From positions 17,545,508-17,609,507 of the forward strand of contig CM049313.1 in the NCBI GenBank assembly GCA_026874595.1: a stretch of 64,000 bases of DNA, given 5' to 3'. The DNA is from Sipunculus nudus (lineage: Eukaryota; Annelida; Sipuncula; Golfingiida; Sipunculidae). Positions 45,353-57,270 of this stretch are shown one piece after another (positions within the stretch are counted from its first letter, which is position 1; the number at the start of each line of letters is the position of its first letter). Below the pieces are notes generated by a model. That model did not search any database. It was not told where the DNA came from and worked only from the letters and a program-made list of their open reading frames with translations. Both the position numbers and the translations under genes were made by a program.

Positions 45353-47954
45353 TTCCCCCATATCTCTCGAGGCTCCGCAGCACTCGGTATTTTCTACAAA
45401 CGGATTTACCTTTCCAATATATCCCACTCATTGTTTGTCCTTCTCAGTAACGATTTATAAAGATTAGGGGACCGAGCTTGCTTAGGCGCATGAGAAATTA
45501 TTCGATTTATATTTCTTTGCTCCCTCAAATGAAATTGACATAGTTGATTAGTTAGGACCTCGGCGACATTCTATGTTTATATAGTATTATTCTTCCTGGA
45601 TCAGGCTTGTCATTTGTATTCTTTATTAAATTATATACACTGCAAATATCAATGATTTATTTCTTGTTATAATTGAAGAAAATAAGTATTTGCTTGAGGA
45701 ACTCACGTGGTAATGATAATAACGCTCCCATTGTTCATGTGCCGCTCACGTGATGCGGCTTCTGTAAGGGTTTTTGGTTCACTCCGTCCACGGTGATATG
45801 TCACCCGCCGCCGTCCTTTGCCAAATATCGAAACAACCGCTGCAGGTATCATGATTAAAATTTGATCGTGATTTATTGATTGTGTAATGAATCTTCAAAA
45901 TAGACTTTTGGTGGCGACTTAGTTTTTGTGGGCCGAAATGATATGTTACTCATTTTTTTTTTCATAACAAGTCGTGATGTATTAATATTTTAGCCCTCAT
46001 GTCATAGTTTACAAGACAGCGTCTTTATATATATATGAACATTAATATTTGGATGTCAGAAAAAAATGACTTTCACGAGTTTGTATACATGATGTTATTA
46101 TGTTTATTAATACATATTTAAGGTTGCAGCCATTAGCACCAAATTTTAGAGATATATTGATGTGGCTGCCGTGCGCAATCATGCTGCACGTGGCGTTTGG
46201 TGTTACTATGTTGACCTCCATTCCGTTAGCTGACACATTTTACTATTGATAGATAAATACTTCCCTAGTGAAGCGGGATAAAATGAGTAGACGGATCAAT
46301 ATATGGTAAATATAGTTCAACCCCTAACAATTGAAAGAAATTGTTTTATGGTGATATTTTGTTATATAGGTTCCGCTTAGCAATTTCAAACGTTTACCAA
46401 AAAATTGGACTCAGGGGAAGTTTTAAAATTCAAAATGATAGCCGCCAAGTCCCTACAAGAGCCATACGTCATATATTTTGCATCATAGAGTTGTGATTTT
46501 ATGATCTACTGCTGGGTCTTTGGGTCCAGAAATCCATTGCAGCCAGTGAAATCCTCTTTAAATAGTCATGTTACTGGCAAATAAAAACAAGGGACCCATG
46601 GGTCATGGCGCTCAGCTGTTTTATATTATAAAACATATGATTTGGGAATGAGGCACATGCTGGTTTTGTGTGGTAAAAAAATATAAGCTTTATTATGAGT
46701 TGTTGGTGTTTAGCTTATGTATGATTTTGATAGTATCTTTGGAGACAGGGAAGAGGTTTGATTTCATTTATTTTATTAACAAATGGAGTACTATTGTCAC
46801 ACAGATTTTGACTTGGCCATATAACTGATAAGCAGCACATATAAGAACTTTTTATTAAAATTTAATAACAAATATTGTGCCAATATAATTTTTTATTAAC
46901 AAAAATAATAAGAAAATCATATGATTTTTTAAAATAAAATATAACTGAAATGATTATTAAAATAATTTTATAGAATATATTCATGAATGCATTCATGAAT
47001 ACATTTTGAAAGTATCTGCACTGGTATTCAAATACTTTCATTTTTACCTGAATTCCCATTCTTATGCAATAAAATTTTTTAATGCAGTACATATTCATAT
47101 TCGTATTCAAATACATTTGCAAAGCATTCGCACCATGTCTAGTATTTTTTCAGTTTTAGCCAAACAATGATGTTGAGAATCCAGAATATACAAAATTCAC
47201 AAATTTAAATAATGGTCATAAGTACCTGGTTTTATGCCTTTATGTATATTAAAAAATATAAATGTAATATATTCACTTTGGACTACTTTCACATCAATCT
47301 ACACACTAGACACAGTAGGAATCTAGATTAATATTATCAACTGCATCTTTGTCTATCATTAATTTCCTTCATATGATCCCTAATGATTAGTAATGAATAA
47401 TATGATTTATTTTTTTATCATTAAAATTTAACTGAAAAATACCACAAGTGACTGCATGGTGTTATTTGGTATAACACTGACATTGACATTCTATCCATCC
47501 ATACAAGATTCTTACATCATCAATAACTGGAAGTTAATTTTCTGTCACTCATCAACTAACAAATTCCTTTTCTATTAATTTTTCTTTAATTTGTTATTAA
47601 AAACCAATAAAAAGTTATTAAATATATTGTTTATTGTTATGTTGTTTTTCAAAACAACTACTAGATGAGTTGGGTTGGACACCTGGATCAACTGTGGCTG
47701 GGCAATAGCTGCCTGGCTGCCCCAGTGTAGGCCTCGCCTCAAGCGTGCATAATCTGATGAAAGGTCAACAATGTCAACATACAGGTGACTGAAGAGGGGC
47801 TGGATTTAGCCTGGGTCTGACATGGTCTCATAAAAACATTAATAAAAGCTACAATATTTGGCCAATTTCTTTCAGCTTTCCAAACTACAAAGATGAAATC
47901 CTTATGTGTGCATGATATGAAAATTATATCAACAGTGCTCTCAGGAAACAAACG
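45353..47954. other. non-coding stretch, nothing recognised
   Basis: AT-rich; only short chance frames on either strand (46042-46236, 46862-47122). Confidence 0.45.
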
Positions 47955-49229
47955 TGCCATGGTCAAAGTTGGGCAAAATTTAAGGTACTAATTTTATATT
48001 TATACTAATAACTTATAAAATTTGAAAAATTCAGATATAAGTTTTTGATATTCAATTGAATCTTGATTAGATAATGTTACATCCCTGACAAAAAGTCTCT
48101 AGCTTCAGCAATCCTCTTGTTAAGGGAGTAAATATATTTCTTGATTTTTTTAAAAAGTGCATTATGTTTGGGCCCATAACTTAAAACAATTACGCAATAC
48201 TGACATCATTTCTGGCATGTGCATAGCGAATGTATAAAAAAATAGGTATATTATATATGATCAAAGTCAGATCTGTGGTTTTGATATATGGCAGTCTTAC
48301 AGTGTAACAATGGGGTTTTTAAATTGAAAAATGAAGTTTTTCATTAATATCTCGAAGGAATTAAGTCCTGGTGTTCAAATTCTTGGCGTGGCAGGGGATT
48401 TTCGAGACATCTACATGTATGCCAAATTTAAGGAACTTAGAGCTGAAGCTGGGGAGCTGAGCTCTAGCAAACTGCATAACACTAGCTTGATGTAAACAAT
48501 ATGTGACATGGTGCTTGAAAACTTGAATAAAATCTTTTCTGATCAACTGGTTTCAAATTTTTGGTGTTAATAGTTGAAATGGTAACAAAAACATGCTTTG
48601 AAAATTAAATCCTCAGCAGTTACAGGGAAAAAACGTGCCATGGTCAAACTTGGGCAAAATTTAAGGTACCAATTTCATATTTTTGCCAATTTAAAAAAAA
48701 AAAATTAACAGATTTTGATCTACTTTTTGGTATACAATTAAATTTTGATTAATTAAAGTTGTATTACTAAAAAAGTCCCTACCTTTAACACTTTTGTTCT
48801 TAAGTGACCAAATATCTTTCCTGAATTTTTTACAAAGTCCATTATGTTTGGGCCCATTACTTTTTTAAATTAGATAATACTGACTTAATTTCTGGCATGT
48901 ATATAGGAACTATATAGAGGAATATTTATGGTAAATATGAAGAAAACCAGATGAGTGGTTTTGATATTAGGCAGTCCTGAAGTGTGAAAATAGATTTCTA
49001 AAAAATAAATTGAGGTTTTTCCTTAATTTCTCGAAGGAATGAAGTCCTATTGACCCAACAATGGTAGGAGATTTGGGGGACATCTAACTGTATGCCAAAT
49101 TTCAGATTCGTAGGTCCAATGGTATCGAAACGTGCCAGTCTTACGGACGGACGGACGGACAGACGGACGGACGGACGACGGACAATGGACAACGACTATA
49201 GCTCAGATGACTTATAGTCAGCTGAGCTA
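47955..49229 (+). repeat. two diverged tandem copies of a 0.6-0.7 kb element ending in (GGAC)n and a hairpin
   Basis: Copy 1 (about 47955-48635) and copy 2 (about 48636-49229) share GCCATGGTCAAA.TTGGGCAAAATTTAAGGTAC, a TTGATTA block, AAAAAGTC.CTA, CATTATGTTTGGGCCCAT.ACTT, TTTCTGGCATGT, GGTTTTGATAT, GGCAGTC and CTCGAAGGAAT.AAGTCCT. Only copy 2 retains the end: a GGAC/AGAC tetranucleotide tract (49145-49178), then a hairpin TAGCTCAG (49199-49206) / CTGAGCTA (49222-49229). Confidence 0.8.
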
Positions 49230-49968
49230 AAAAGTGGCGTCTAAGATGGCCACCAAGTACTCGCAGTAAGAACACGGATTGGTCATATATGATATCATTT
49301 ATTTTTTATTTTATAGTGTTACAATTTGTCATTTTACGTTATGGATTTTTTTTCGGCTCAATGGATTTATGGACCCCAAAAATGAAATAATTCTTTGGTC
49401 ATCTTAGGGATTGGCGGCAAACATGGATGCAATTTTGAAAATAACAACTTTCCCTACGTCCAGTTTCGATAAACTGTTGATATATTATTAATCTGGTCTT
49501 ATAGTATAGAAAATCACCTTAAAACAATTTCTTGCATTTTTTCGGGGTTGTTTATATTTTGACCCGTCTATAAAATGAGTCCATTTTTAATTAAACATGG
49601 CGTCTTCATGGAGCTTTGACGAATATGGAGCTACCATATAATTTTTAGTCTGCAGGTGGCGCCACGTATGTTGAGGAACGGGACCTGGACAGTCTCTCTA
49701 TATTCCGTTTCACCTATACTTACAGACTACCGAACGCAACCATCCGAGCCCTGGAGAACGCCTCGTATTATAACTAGTTGTACAATCCATGTAAAATATA
49801 TAGAGTTTATATACGGTCTGAAAATTGAATTAAAACATTTCCTGAATAACCCAGAAAAGATTAACGCTTGCTTCACATTATGGCGGGCAAAGAGCAAGAA
49901 CTGAGTTTAAATACTTTAAAAACTGTATAGGTGCATTATGCGGGGATAAAATTTAGGGGGATAATACA
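49230..49968. other. non-coding stretch with one GGTGGCGCCAC site
   Basis: A GGTGGCGCCACG variant of the palindrome from 29.7-35.3 kb lies at 49655-49666. The open frame at 49656-49904 starts inside that site and is not considered real. Confidence 0.4.
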
Positions 49969-49969
49969 A

Positions 49970-50401
49970 CAACTGAACCCACATTTTCGCGTTTAAAAAT
50001 GTTGGTTCAATACCTTATACTATGACGTACTATAAATAAAATATTAATATTTTATCAACTGTTTAAGTTATATCAGGAAAAATAGGTGTCATTTCTTTAT
50101 TTTTCTTGACGTGATGTGTGTACTCAACGGCACTGACAAATATGTCATATGTGGACTCATCATATACATACATAGATCAGTTAGAACATGAAGTGAACCC
50201 ACATTTTCTAAAAACAAATTTGTGGGTTTAACGTTAGAAATATTCAGTGAATATAAGTGTTTCTTCTTGACTTATTTTACTGGACGTGTTACGTGACATC
50301 ATTGACAAAATACCAAAAGTGGGTCCATTTTGCACAAAATAAATGTGCGTTCACAGGCAAAAAGTTGGAAATTCAAAATAAAAACGTGGGTTCAGTAGTT
50401 G
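49970..50401. mobile_element. inverted-repeat element with CAACTGAACCCAC ends
   Basis: The left end CAACTGAACCCACATTTTCG (49970) and the right end, on the opposite strand, CAACTACTGAACCCACGTTT (50401 leftwards) are inverted. Inside, TGAACCCACATTTT (50190) and TTTGTGGGTTTA (50218) form a further hairpin, and TGAACCCACATTTTTC recurs just outside at 50417. A MITE or foldback element is likely. Confidence 0.5.
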
Positions 50402-51816
50402 AATATCTGTTAGGGGCTGAACCCACATTTTTCTGCATATTAAATGTGTGTAATCAGCCGGTCTTTAATCCCTCTGAAGGTCATCCCCGTTTAATACCCC
50501 TATACCTTCAAAATATGCCTTAATGGAAATGTTAATTTTACAAGTTGGTGTGATTGCTTAAATACGGTTTAACTGTCAGAAAATGTTAAGGAAAAATCTC
50601 ATAAATTGCTGCTATTATGAATTATGTGACTGGTAAGATGATGTAAGCGATATAAATCGGGTCACCAATTTTGCACTGTGTGATTTCGTGACTACCCACT
50701 GTCATACGCAATATGGCACAGTATGAACATTAGGCCCCCCTTTTTTCGTTTCTCTATTTATCTCTTCATTCAGTTGTATGCAGAGAGGTAAATACTTCAC
50801 AAGCAATGGTCATTAACAGAAAAAGAAACGGAACATAATTCATGAGAAAGTCATTATGTTATATATATATTATTATTAATAATATGCCTAATTATTCAAA
50901 CTCGAAAATGAGAAAAAAAAGATATTTTGTGTAAAACGTTGAATCACCCGATTGAGCGAGTAGTTCTGGGTTTTCCTATTTCTCGAGTTATTTATAGTCC
51001 TTCTTTCATATAACATACTAAAACTAAAAGATTTAATATATATTTTACAGGCTTCAAAACATTAACGATCAATTTGTAATCTATGAAATTGACAATTACA
51101 ACCCTCTGATATCATAGTAACATATATTATTTTAGATAAATCACAAATATTTCTTTAAATTACGCATATTTACCAATCATGATTCATCAGTCATAAGTGT
51201 TTTGATGTTGTTCACCTGGTGGTCAATCTTTGTCTATCGACAAACGGTATTTCTCAGGAAATGGTTGAATTACTAACGAAAGAAAATGAATGACCAGCCT
51301 CCCCTTCAGGGCGTTGTCAATTCCCGCCCACTCTGAAGACACTTGAGAATGGCACTCAAAGGTATCGACCCCGATATGTGCGACGGTCCTGAATGGCCAA
51401 ACCTTGGGGATAGAGCAAATACCCATGCACAGTATGGGAGTTACGTCTCTGGCCTCGACATATTAAAATTACAATAACAAATCTCGTGACACTCGCACGG
51501 ACATTCAACCAAGACAGTACACAAGACAACATATTTTAAACGTGTACAATGATCATCCTGTTAAAGTGACTATCCCAATTTTAATACCGAGCCAGAAAGC
51601 GAACAACAAAAGAAGCGCCCATCCCCGTCTTTGTGGTTCCGTGGGTAGTCGTATTTTCAATGGTTTTTACTGTATTCCTGAATGTTTAAAACAAATATTA
51701 ATTTTATTCAGAAAATTTGGGGTTTATGTAGAAGGCCATTTTAGATAAGCGAAACAAGCAACTCGAAAAAAATGACCTCGTCACGGCGAGGTGTTCTGTT
51801 ACCGGATAGGAAGCAT
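50402..51816. other. non-coding stretch
   Basis: Nothing named. A minus-strand open frame at 51223-51426 lies in a slightly GC-richer patch (51290-51430) but shows no motif or splice sites that I can defend. Confidence 0.4.
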
Positions 51817-52756
51817 AGGTTGTCGTAATAACGGGCGTTCGTGATACTAGGGTGTAATCCTAGCGGGATATTTATGTTAGCAGGGTGTCGTCATAGCGGG
51901 ATATTCATGTTAACAGGGTGTTGTCATACCGGGATATTCATGTCAGCAAGGTGTCTTCATAGCGGGATAATCATGTTAGCAGGGTGTTATCATAACGGGG
52001 TATTCATGTTTATAAGGGTGTCGTCAAAGCCGGATATTCATGTCAGCTGGGTGTCCTCATAGCGGGATATTCACATTAGCAGGGTTTCGTAATAGTGAGA
52101 TAATCATGTTATTAAGGGTGTCGTCATAGAGGGATATTAATGTCAGCAGGGTGTCATCATAACAGAATATTCATGTTAGCAGGGTATCATCATAGCCGGA
52201 TATTCAGGTCAGCACGGTATCATCATAGCGGGATATTTATGTTAGCAGGGTGTCATCATAGCGGGATATTCATGTTAGCAGAGTGTCATCATAGTGGGAT
52301 ATTCATGATAGCAGGGTGTCATCATAGCGGGATTTTCATGTCAGCTGGATGTCGTCATAGCTTGATATTCATGTTATTAAGGTTTCGTCAAAACGGGAAT
52401 ATTCATATTAATAAAGGTGTCTTCATAGCGAGATATTCATGTCAGCAGGGTGTCTTCATAGCGGGAAATTCATGTCAGCAGGGGGTCATCATAGTGGGAT
52501 ATTCATGTTAGCAGGATATCATCATAGCGGGATTTTTATGTAAGTAGGATGTCATCATAGCGCGATGATCATGTTGCCAGGGTGTCATCAGAGCGAGATA
52601 TTCATGATAGCAGTGTGTCATTACATCGGGATATTCATGTTAGCAGGATGTCATCATAGCGGGATATTCATGTTAGCAGGGTGTCATCATAGAGGGATAT
52701 TCATGTTTGCAGAGTGTCATCATAGCGGGGTGTCGCTTTAGCGGGGCAGCTAATGT
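51817..52756 (+). repeat. 33-bp minisatellite array
   Basis: About 28 units with consensus AGCAGGGTGTCATCATAGCG followed by GGATATTCATGTT. Because 33 is a multiple of three, two open frames (51841-52062 and 52140-52511) cross it, with an 11-residue periodic peptide of the type GCHHSGIFMLA. Length changes of 1 bp (52012-52020, 52108-52118) break the frame between units. No splice sites or signal peptide support translation. Confidence 0.96.
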
Positions 52757-52806
52757 TGATCACATACAGACAAATTATGTTACATCACATAATCAAAAAG
52801 CGAGAG

Positions 52807-52808
<2 letters not shown>

Positions 52809-52843
<35 letters not shown>
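52809..52843. repeat. (GA)n microsatellite
   Basis: GA dinucleotides, about 35 bp, 730 bp upstream of the Kv start codon. Confidence 0.98.
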
Positions 52844-52847
<4 letters not shown>

Positions 52848-53571
52848 GAAAAGACAGAGAAATTAGATGCAGAATCCTGTTGTAGCTTCATTGAATTATT
52901 CAATTTAAAGTCGTACTTTATTTCTAGCACTGCCATCATGATATCAGCTGACAAAGCTTGCTTTGTGCCAAGAAGAATTCGCCCGACACACTGTGCTGTA
53001 GTAAGTATAGATTTATGTCAGGTGCCGCCAGCGAGCGCCTGGCAACATGCGACAACATTCCTGTCACCGGCTCACTGCCTGCGCCCGGTCGATATAGGTA
53101 TTTGAATGTATATTCCGCGATTGTCGAACAGCATACCATATACCCTTTAATAGCCAACTGTTTCTTTCAGTGCTAACGATATTGCCACAGAGGAATACGG
53201 TGACGAACCTGGCAACTTTTGCTTGTCATATTATAAAAAAAAAACAGGAATATCTAAAGATTTAAGGGAACACAAAATTGTAGTATGGAACCAGACGAAC
53301 GTGTCTCACCACGTTCTTACTGCAGTGACATGGATTAGCTGATGAGCTGTGACTGGTGCAGGATATCGTGTAGTGATAAAATAGATCAACAGCTTAGTCA
53401 GCCGGGAACCAGAACCGAACCCGAGAAAGTGGGCGCCTTCTAGGAAAACCCTAATATATCATCATGACTACCAGAGAAGGCGCTTAAGGGATAAAAATAT
53501 TTCACATAATTTTTTCAGGTAAATTTTTTACGCCTTATGTGAAGTAAAAAAGGATATTTTAAACAAGGACC
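52844..53571 (+). promoter_or_regulatory. upstream region of the Kv exon
   Basis: A GC-rich patch at 53015-53095 may be part of a 5' UTR or promoter. An acceptor-like AATTTTTTCAG ends at 53518, so the start codon may sit in an exon that begins at 53519 with an upstream 5' UTR exon. In-frame TAA at 53560-53562 closes the frame before the ATG. No TATA element can be assigned. Confidence 0.35.
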
Positions 53572-53865
53572 ATGAGAAATATTTTCCGATACGATTCAGA
53601 CACGGGCGATAAGAAACTTGACAAGCGCCTCGTTCTGAATGTCGGCGGCGTACGCCATGAAACTTGGGTTAGTACTTTAGAGCGTCTTCCCGGAACTCGC
53701 TTAGCACTTCTTGCGCACTTACAAGAAGCCGACGAAAATTATGACCACGAGACAGGGGAGTACTTTTTTGATCGAGAGCCAAAAGCGTTCGGACCTATTC
53801 TTCAGTTTTATCGATCTGAAGAGCTACATGTCGACCACTCCTTATGCGGGAATGTATTTCAAAGG
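53572..53865 (+). CDS. voltage-gated potassium channel, first coding exon with T1 domain (Kv2/3/4 type)
   Basis: The 98 residues form most of a BTB_2/T1 domain, which sits on the cytosolic face and decides which Kv subunits assemble as tetramers. Residues 19-48 hold RLVLNVGGVRHET and LPGTRLALLA. Residues 57-82 hold YDHETGEYFFDREP and FGPILQFYRS. H86 and C92 make the HX5C half of the HX5C-X20-CC zinc site that separates Kv2, Kv3 and Kv4 families from Shaker (Kv1); the other cysteines should be in the next exon. The ATG at 53572 has a good context (GGACCATGA) and an in-frame stop four codons upstream. The donor AGG|GTAAGT follows 53865 in phase 0. S1-S6 and the pore exons were not found to the right, so they lie beyond the window or in exons I missed. 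Shaw/Kv3-like is the best guess; subfamily is not certain. Confidence 0.93.
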
Positions 53866-54713
53866 GTAAGTAAATAATCCATATGTGACTGATGTATATT
53901 GTTTATATTAAATGTACAAGTTACAAAATAATCCTCTATAAATATAATTGCAAAAATATACTAGCCGATAAACTGAATATATTTTCATGTTATATGTTCT
54001 AAAGAAAAATTACCTGTTTCGATATTGAATTTTTTATTAAACACATTCTCAAAATATCCAATGATTCATTCCTAATGGAATAATGATTGAAGAAAATTTA
54101 ATATAATTTATGTCGTTGATTATAAAGAATGGACCCCATAAATGCATGTATATGAAGTGGCTATTTTAAAACTACAAGTTGACCCATAATCTATAAGGCA
54201 TTTTAAAAGTTTCGTAATCTTTTAAATATTTCAATTTTAAATGAGTAATATCGTCAATTTAAGCTAAATTATGTTCAAAAGTTTCATATTAAATAATTTG
54301 CAGACAGACTCACATGGATATGGTATTTCAATGCTGCCATTTGAATTCAGATTTGATTTGCATAAATGAGTTTCATCTTGTCATATTGTACATAATGATA
54401 ACTCATGTAACACATGTTTTTACAATATAAGGATATAAATTTGCTCGAGGTAACCATCATCGAAATCACGGACTAGAATGAAATACACCCACTGAAAATC
54501 GGAAACCTATGTATTAAATGACAGACCAAACTCCTGTTTTTCTACATTAAATTTTGTTCTTGTGAATTATATAACCTTCGTTGCCTTTTCGCATTCCATG
54601 TAAAAAAATATGTTCCTTATAATCTTCGTATCATCGGGTCTCTTATTTATACTCACTTTTATGAAAATCAAATATTATAAATTACCAGGAGTCGAATTCA
54701 AGGTTTCTATAAA
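53866..54713 (+). other. start of Kv intron 1
   Basis: AT-rich sequence after the GTAAGT donor; no further coding exon is seen. The intron probably covers the rest of the window (at least 10 kb). Confidence 0.55.
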
Positions 54714-55302
54714 TATAGCCGTGACAACCCGACTCAGTAGGCAATCGGATATTGGGCTGGTAAGCTTACTCGAATCGTGATACATGTAATATCGAGTAAT
54801 GTATCGCAGTGGTCTTGCATCAGGTTGGATTCATATTGTTGTAAACAGCCCGTGATCTCAATATTATGCTAAGAATGATGCATTTACACAATAGTTTACA
54901 TGTGAGCTCACAAACCAAACTGAAACACCGTCTCCATGGACACAGGTCACTTCCTGTATCGCCTGCAAGCTGCCTGCGTCATGTAACCCGTGCGAGCCAT
55001 GCTTGTGTTCATGCGGTCATTAATTCAACAAACACGCCAAGGGATTTAACAATGTGCTGGGCTAAAACGGAACTTTTCTCGCTCATGTTTGGTATTATTA
55101 GAAAGTAAAAAAAAATGCGAACGATTGGCCTGGTTTATGCTGATTGACAGTGTACCTGTAGGCCATGAATCGTTGTCAGATTTGACGAAAATATTTGCAT
55201 CTTCATAATGGCTTATAATGCGTTCCTCAGACTTATATGTAGAGACACTCTGGCGCCAGTGAACTGGTTGTAATACCAGAGGGTCGATATGACGCTACCA
55301 TA
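54714..55302 (+). repeat. dispersed 0.59 kb repeat, inverted partner of 18500-19055
   Basis: See 18500-19055. The open frame at 54866-55108 and that at 55233-55433 overlie the repeat and are not conserved in the other copy. Confidence 0.85.
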
Positions 55303-55466
55303 AATATGGAGAGTTCAACATAATTCGTCTGTAGTGTGTCCCGACTAAGGGCGCCCATCCACATATGGAATATGTTAAAGAAAGGTCGGGTAATACTGAA
55401 AGATATATGTTGATGACTAAAGTACATCTGCAATTATTCAGAAGAAAACTAGCATATAACCTGCAA

Positions 55467-57072
55467 AGAAATTTAGTAAAAGGGTTAATTTATACATGAG
55501 AAAAAAAAGAGGATATTCTGTTAAGTGTTTGAGGTATTTTGAAGGACTCTGTACCCAAAAATTATCTAATGCGTCGTAATCTGAAGGCCGTCCTCCACGA
55601 AGTGTTGTCATGCTTTAAAATTCCTGTCATACTGACCTACCGAGAAAAAATATGAGCCTTTCAATATTTTCACCAAAATCTGACGTGCAAACCTGGGTGA
55701 TAATTATGATAACCTGACCACCTAATATACACTCATAACGTAAATGTACCAGCCCATAAGATGGACATGCGGGACTTGTAACATCCGGGTGTTAGTATGT
55801 TCGCAAAATGGCAGCCGCATAGGACGTTTCGAGAAAATGGGAGAAAAAAAAGCCTGTCAATGTTCGATAAGGGCGCGGGGATACGACACGAAAGTAATTC
55901 GAGGACACCGTGCTGGAGAGAATACTGTGGCTATCATTTAATTCGCGAGGGTTTCAAATTCGCGATATTCGCAAAAGGTAGATCATCGCAAATATCAAGC
56001 CTTAGTACAGAAGACACCACATTTGCACTGGGGAACAATTTCTTATTCTATAGCTTCAAAGGCATTTCATTTGCGCCGTTAGTATCAATATTAACATACA
56101 TTGTATGTTACCCGTATCTCAAAGATTGCTGATTCAATTAATATATAATATCTGTTTATCTGCCTCTACTGGCTGAAGAATTTCCACCTGTCCGACATTC
56201 CTTTACTCCTCGTACAATTGTTAAAGATTTCTAGTTTATATAAGGTAAATAACATAATTGTTCTTAAGAACATTGCGTTAGTTACTATGTGGTAAATCGC
56301 GAAAATGAAACTCGCGAAACAATGACGAAGTGAAAATCGCGAATATTTAACCTCGCGAATATGAAACCAACCGCGGTAAAGGGAGAGTTTTGTCGCAAGA
56401 GGGCGCGTTGTTTAGAGCAGAATAGCTTTATTTTCGACAAAATCCTGAAATCATATTAGGATTCTTGAGCGCAGCGCGAATTATGTATGAGTTTATCTCT
56501 CTCATTGAGTGGGGCCTGGTTGGATGGCTTTTCCACACCTTTAACCAAGTAGATATCTTGGAGGTTCAAACCAAGACAGGCAATGACATGTTTTAATAAC
56601 TTACATTAATTTTGTTCGAATTATCAAATATTAAAATGATGGTTTGGACGAAAATTTATATCAATGAGATGTAAAAATGAATATAACATACAATCCATCA
56701 CTATACATGTACCTCTTCATCCTCTTAAAAGAGCCAGTGCCATCTACCGGCTTAGGATTAAACCTCCTTCCTCCGCTTCAAGTATCCCTGTTAAAACAAA
56801 TATAGAAACACACCCACACAGTGGGTTCTCTGAATGTTAAAGACTGAAGAATTCTTGAACAGTCAGGAAACTTACCGGAAAAACATTGTCTTGCTTCAAG
56901 TGGTCGGGATAGAGAAATTATGGGCCCGACATCGGGCGCGTGGACACTTCCGGGCTGGCTACTTGATCGATGCCCAGAAAGCTTCGAGCAAGGAATTCCC
57001 TTTGAAGGTCCCGAAGCCGCGATCGGTTAAGAAAACGAAACCAGGATTAGGTCAGGGGCTTTGACTCCTAAG
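55467..57072 (+). repeat. 1.6 kb tandem duplication, copy A
   Basis: Nearly identical to 57271-58845 (a few per cent difference by eye), starting AGAAATTTAGTAAAAGGGTT and ending GGGGCTTTGACTCCTAAG. It contains CGCGAA-rich inverted motifs (55939-55975 and 56295-56370), common in molluscan short repeats. It holds 29 bp near 56431-56459 that copy B lacks. A 111-codon frame (55797-56132) is open in both copies, but has no recognised domain. The right edge runs into (AT)n. Confidence 0.96.
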
Positions 57073-57077
57073 TTTAG

Positions 57078-57078
<1 letters not shown>

Positions 57079-57146
<68 letters not shown>
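57079..57146. repeat. (AT)n microsatellite
   Basis: About 68 bp of AT dinucleotides between the two duplication copies. Confidence 0.99.
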
Positions 57147-57148
<2 letters not shown>

Positions 57149-57270
57149 GGTTGTATCAAAATATCGATACATATAGATGCGCCACAACGATACAATTACG
57201 GATACGCTGATATATTGGTTCGATGATATATTGATCAAATACTGCTTACAAATATAGACCCATTAGATAT
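57147..57270. mobile_element. possible hAT-like end between duplication copies
   Basis: TAGGGTTGTATCAAAATATC with following GATACA words resembles hAT-type ends. An opposite-facing counterpart may be at 59041-59100, where the minus strand reads GTCTGGGTATCGATCAACC. If both are the same element, copy B of the duplication lies inside it. This is a tentative reading. Confidence 0.3.

Noticed and set aside
45066-45431. 121-codon minus-strand frame
   Set aside because: It overlies a dispersed repeat whose other copy (37812-38298) does not keep the frame.
51841-52511. Repeat-protein gene with 11-residue units
   Set aside because: The frames follow from a 33-bp tandem unit, start inside the array, and have no signal sequence or splice sites. 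Frame breaks by single bases occur between units.
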